A program made the translations under genes and the position numbers. Source: Polyangiaceae bacterium (lineage in GTDB: Bacteria; Myxococcota; Polyangia; Polyangiales; Polyangiaceae). Taken from it: a stretch of DNA of 26,000 nt. The stretch is from the NCBI GenBank assembly GCA_025936205.1, contig JAICTU010000057.1, positions 1 through 26,000 on the forward strand. The letters run 5' to 3'. Below the pieces are notes generated by a model. That model did not search any database, had not been told where the DNA came from, and saw only the letters and a program-made list of their open reading frames with translations. Numbering within the stretch: the first letter of the stretch is position 1; each line of letters opens with the position of its first letter. Positions 23,122 to 26,000 of the stretch are shown here, piece after piece.

Positions 23122-23931
23122 ATGAACAATCAGCGAATCGGGTTCATCGGCGCCGGCAACATGGCCACCGCCTTGCTGCGGGGGCTGCTGCGCGCCCAGC
23201 GCGTGACGCCCGAGCAAATCAGGGTCAGCGATGTCGATGGCGCCAAGCGCGAACAGTGCGCCAAGGCGCACGGGGTACAAGCCGCCGCCAGCAACGCGGA
23301 GCTGTGCGCCTGGGCGTCGACGGTGGTGCTCGCCGTAAAGCCGCAGAGCTTGCCGGGCGTGCTGAAGGAGTGCGCCGCGTCGCTGCAGCCGTCGTCACTG
23401 GTGATCTCGATCGCCGCCGGGGTGCGCACGAGCACGATCGGCGACGCCCTGGCGAGCGCGCGCATCGTGCGCGCGATGCCCAACACGCCAGCGCTGGTGG
23501 GCGCCGGCGCCACGGCGCTGTGCGCGGGTCCGCGCGCCGGCGCGGGCGAGGTCGAGTTCGCGCGCTCGCTGTTCGACGCCTGCGGGCGCAGCGTGGTCGT
23601 CGATGAGACACACATGGACGCGGTCACGGGCCTGTCCGGCAGCGGCCCGGCTTACGTGATGCTCGTGATCGAGTCGCTGGCAGACGGCGGAGTGGCCGCG
23701 GGCTTGAGCCGCGAGACTGCGTTGTTGCTCGCCACACAGACCGTGCTGGGCTCCGCACAGTTGCTCCTGGAGAGCGGCGAGCATCCCGCGACGTGGAAGG
23801 ATCGCGTGACCAGCCCCGGCGGCACGACGGCGGCAGGACTCGCCGCGCTCGAAGGTGGCAGGCTGCGCTACACCCTGGGACGCGCTGTGCAACATGCCAC
23901 CCGGCGCGCTCACGAGCTCGGCAACCGCTGA
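23122..23931 (+). CDS. proC: Pyrroline-5-carboxylate reductase
   Basis: Last step of proline synthesis: NAD(P)H-dependent reduction of 1-pyrroline-5-carboxylate to L-proline in the cytosol. It has 269 residues from the ATG at 23122, a normal length. That start places MNNQRIGFIGAGNMATALL, the Rossmann GxGxxx motif, at the N-terminus. The frame extends to 23086, but those 12 residues precede the conserved fold. Other marks are VVLAVKPQSL, the RAMPNTPALVGAGATAL segment, and the signature from AVTGLSGSGPAYVMLVIESL to the ATWKDRVTSPGGTTAAGLAALE region. The GGAGG ribosome binding site is placed within a small hairpin. It is probably cotranscribed with the PilZ gene 72 bp upstream, though their functions are unrelated. 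Confidence 0.96.
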   Translation: MNNQRIGFIGAGNMATALLRGLLRAQRVTPEQIRVSDVDGAKREQCAKAHGVQAAASNAELCAWASTVVLAVKPQSLPGVLKECAASLQPSSLVISIAAGVRTSTIGDALASARIVRAMPNTPALVGAGATALCAGPRAGAGEVEFARSLFDACGRSVVVDETHMDAVTGLSGSGPAYVMLVIESLADGGVAAGLSRETALLLATQTVLGSAQLLLESGEHPATWKDRVTSPGGTTAAGLAALEGGRLRYTLGRAVQHATRRAHELGNR

Positions 23932-24254
23932 CCTCGAGCCAGCCGCCGCTCCCCGCTTCCCCTCTTCACCTTCGTATTCCGGAAAGGCACGTACCCCGGA
24001 AAGCGAAAGAGTCCGCGCAGAGGGGCCGGGGGGGGACAGCCTCGCTCCGCGCGGACCACGGTCACGTACCAGCAAGTATCGTAGATTGCAAATCCCGTAT
24101 CGCGAACGAGCGCACTACATTTCACTGCTTTCGTTCTCGCATGCGCGACATTTCAAAAGTGAAAGGCTCGGAGCCCAAACTCGCTATTGACTCGAGCTCT
24201 CGCTGGTCTCGAAAGTTCTCGATCGACTGCCATCTCGCGATGAGACAGCAAGCC
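23932..24254. other. Structured convergent intergenic region
   Basis: A 323-bp gap between the proC stop and the stop of the minus-strand gene. GTCCGCGC (24011-24018) and GCGCGGAC (24049-24056) form a perfect 8-bp stem with a 30-nt loop, possibly a bidirectional terminator, though no T-run follows. The right part is AT-richer, with ACATTTCA repeated at 24117 and 24148 (31 bp apart) and TTTCACT/AGTGAAA arms (24120-24126, 24158-24164). CCGGAAAG also occurs twice near 23980-24000. No ORF in it looks real. Confidence 0.4.
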
Positions 24255-26000
24255 TCACGGCGCGCAGGAAAAGCCCCAGCGTCGATCGTCCGAGGGGTCG
24301 GTGACGACCAAGGGCAAGCCCCCGCGTCCGGGCGTCACATCGTTGCTCTTCGACTCGTTGCCGGCAGGGCCATCCACGAGGGCGCCGAGCGCATCTACAC
24401 ACACACCGGTCTCATCCAGAAGGACGCGCGCGGTGAGGCGCTTGGTGCGCAGCCCGGCGCTGCTGCCGACGAAATCCAGATGGGTGTTCGACTCGGAGAG
24501 AGCGCTGTCCGTGAGCGGGACACCCGATACAGCGAGCCAGCCCGGCTGCCCCGCGGCGCAACGCGGAGGCACTCGGCCGAGCACGTCGTTCGGGATGTGG
24601 AACCCGGGCTTCGGCTCAAAGGTTTCCAGATCGATGGGGATCACGTACCAGCCAGCACCGGAAGACTTCTGCAACAGACCGAGCTCATCGCCTCGCACGC
24701 TGCGGATCAGCTGTGTGGAGATGCGCCCCCACAGTGGATACGTGGCCAGCAGGTCGAGCTTGCCTTGCTCGATGCGATAGAGCTGAAACTGCTCGGCGCG
24801 GTACGCGCCGAGGTACCAGCGGTCGTTCACCTCGTAAGCGCCGGCGAGCGCGCCGAGATCTCCCGCGCTCGGCGCGAGCAACGTGCTCACGGAACGGTCG
24901 CGGCCGATCAAATGCAGGCTGCTCTCGGAGCGGACCCGGATCTGGACCAGCGCCGAGTCGCCCTCGGCACCCTGCCGCAGCCACCAGTCCACGCCGGTGC
25001 TGCTGTCGAGGTTAAAGGCCTGCGCAGCGCTCGAGGCGTCCGCCCAGGGGGTACGCGAAGGCAGAGTGCTCCAGGGCGGATCGAGCGAGAAGCGATCGCC
25101 GACCCTCAGCGCCCAGCGCCCGTGGCGGGACCAATCTGCCCTGCCCGGCCCCCAGGCATAGGCTCGGTAGGCGCCGTTCTCGTTCGTCTCACCGAAGACG
25201 TAGCCGACGTCGCCGGGCGCCCGAGTGGGTGGCAGCACCCCCTGGAACTGAATCCAGGCGCTGCTCTCCGGAGGCTCTCCGACCGCCGCCGTGGCGCGCG
25301 GACGCGCCGCGCTCGCCCCGCGCCGGCGCCCTTCCACGGCGCCTCCCGGCCCCGATGCCGGTCCCGCTGCAGCTGCGGCACGCGCCAGCGCATCGCTGCG
25401 ATTGCCAGCCCGCGCGCCCGTGGCGCGGCACTCCAGCGTCCAGAAGGCGAAGCCCGGCGCAGGGAAAGCGACGCGCGCCGGTGCTTCCGGGCGCGCCGGC
25501 TCGGGCGCCTCCGCCGGGTTGCCATAGCCGACGCGCAGCCAGTCGTCGTGCACGCAGCCGACCGGCGTGCAGCCGCGGAGCGGCCGTGTCGCCGTGCGCC
25601 CGAGGCCCGCGGCGAGCAGCACCGGAGGTACCTCGGAGACACGCCATTCGAAGCCGTGATCCGCGCTCTCCCGCAGGCTGGCGGAAGCCGCGATCTGCAG
25701 CGCGTGGGAGCCGAAGAACGAGGTCTCGTCGACGCCGTCTTGCAAACGACCGAGTTGCACCACGCCTTCCAGATCGACGTGCGCGCCGACAAACGCCTGC
25801 GCGCCCACCACCCATGCGCCGAGCTTGCCGGGCGCCACCTCCCACAGCTCATCGAGCCACAGCCCGGAGCGTGCCAGCCGCGCCGAAGGACCCGTGCGAG
25901 GCTCGAGGCTGAGCTCGCGCTCATTGCTGCTGCTGCCCGGCCCCAGCAGCGACAGGCGCCCCGGCGCGCTGGAGCGCGGCGGGCTCAGGATCGCGACCCG
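24255..26000 (-). CDS. Protein of unknown function, 5' end beyond the window
   Basis: An open frame of about 581 codons from the right edge to the TGA at 24255-24257. A GTG at 25838 is available, but the frame continues open and gene-like to position 26000 (RVAILSPPRSSAPGRLSLL, then LWLDELWEVAPGKLGAWVVG), so the true start is probably outside. I do not recognise a family. The sequence is beta-rich with many Trp/Tyr/Gly, suggesting a beta-sandwich or propeller. The first visible part (LGAWVVGAQAFVGAHVDLEG) reads like a value-and-threshold module. Paired Cys (CTPVGC) and a final FSCAP suggest an exported protein with disulfides. A low-complexity Ala/Arg/Gly stretch of about 50 residues splits two beta-rich parts. 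Codon use fits the neighbours. Confidence 0.7.
   Translation of the reverse strand, partial: RVAILSPPRSSAPGRLSLLGPGSSSNERELSLEPRTGPSARLARSGLWLDELWEVAPGKLGAWVVGAQAFVGAHVDLEGVVQLGRLQDGVDETSFFGSHALQIAASASLRESADHGFEWRVSEVPPVLLAAGLGRTATRPLRGCTPVGCVHDDWLRVGYGNPAEAPEPARPEAPARVAFPAPGFAFWTLECRATGARAGNRSDALARAAAAAGPASGPGGAVEGRRRGASAARPRATAAVGEPPESSAWIQFQGVLPPTRAPGDVGYVFGETNENGAYRAYAWGPGRADWSRHGRWALRVGDRFSLDPPWSTLPSRTPWADASSAAQAFNLDSSTGVDWWLRQGAEGDSALVQIRVRSESSLHLIGRDRSVSTLLAPSAGDLGALAGAYEVNDRWYLGAYRAEQFQLYRIEQGKLDLLATYPLWGRISTQLIRSVRGDELGLLQKSSGAGWYVIPIDLETFEPKPGFHIPNDVLGRVPPRCAAGQPGWLAVSGVPLTDSALSESNTHLDFVGSSAGLRTKRLTARVLLDETGVCVDALGALVDGPAGNESKSNDVTPGRGGLPLVVTDPSDDRRWGFSCAP

Overview
This is a GC-rich, gene-dense bacterial chromosome segment. 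Long spurious open frames lie antisense to real genes, as expected at strongly GC-biased third codon positions. The gene types point to Myxococcota (order not determinable from this window): a large eukaryote-like Ser/Thr kinase fused to AAA and TPR modules, a soluble PAS hybrid histidine kinase, a stand-alone PilZ protein, RCC1-repeat and TPR envelope proteins. No tRNA, rRNA, CRISPR array, transposase or prophage gene was seen.

Layout. Positions 1-1.8 kb hold the 3' part of a cysteine synthase gene (+), convergent with an outer-membrane beta-barrel gene (-). A roughly 1.3 kb region with little coding signal and AT-rich patches follows (about 1.8-3.14 kb), leading into dnaA (3143-4954, +). 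dnaA converges, with a 2-bp gap, on a heat-shock pair transcribed grpE then dnaK (-). Divergent from grpE is a pcrA/uvrD-type helicase gene followed by a small TPR protein gene. A 470-bp convergent intergenic region (10544-11013) is full of nested inverted repeats. Next come, on the minus strand, a 1469-residue kinase/degenerate cyclase/AAA/TPR protein and, downstream of it, a hybrid histidine kinase. Divergent from the big kinase is a 752-residue exported TPR protein gene (+). At about 20580 two gene fragments, an RCC1-repeat protein (-) and a TPR/two-TM protein (+), meet head to head and both lack their 5' ends. Downstream are an AraC-type regulator, a PilZ protein and proC (all +). A gene of unknown function (-) runs off the right edge.

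How it fits together. The left half is housekeeping: replication initiation, protein folding and DNA repair in one cluster, without the usual dnaN/recF/gyrB or rpmH/rnpA neighbours. The right half is signalling and envelope accessory content. The observations most worth following are (i) the head-to-head truncation at about 20580, (ii) the 329-bp element 10657-10985 with 17-bp perfect terminal inverted repeats and further nested arms, (iii) a small family of GC palindromes in three upstream regions, and (iv) the candidate origin/regulatory region upstream of dnaA. I did not find a clearly new multi-gene system. The novelty is in the non-coding DNA, the rearrangement junction and the kinase fusion.
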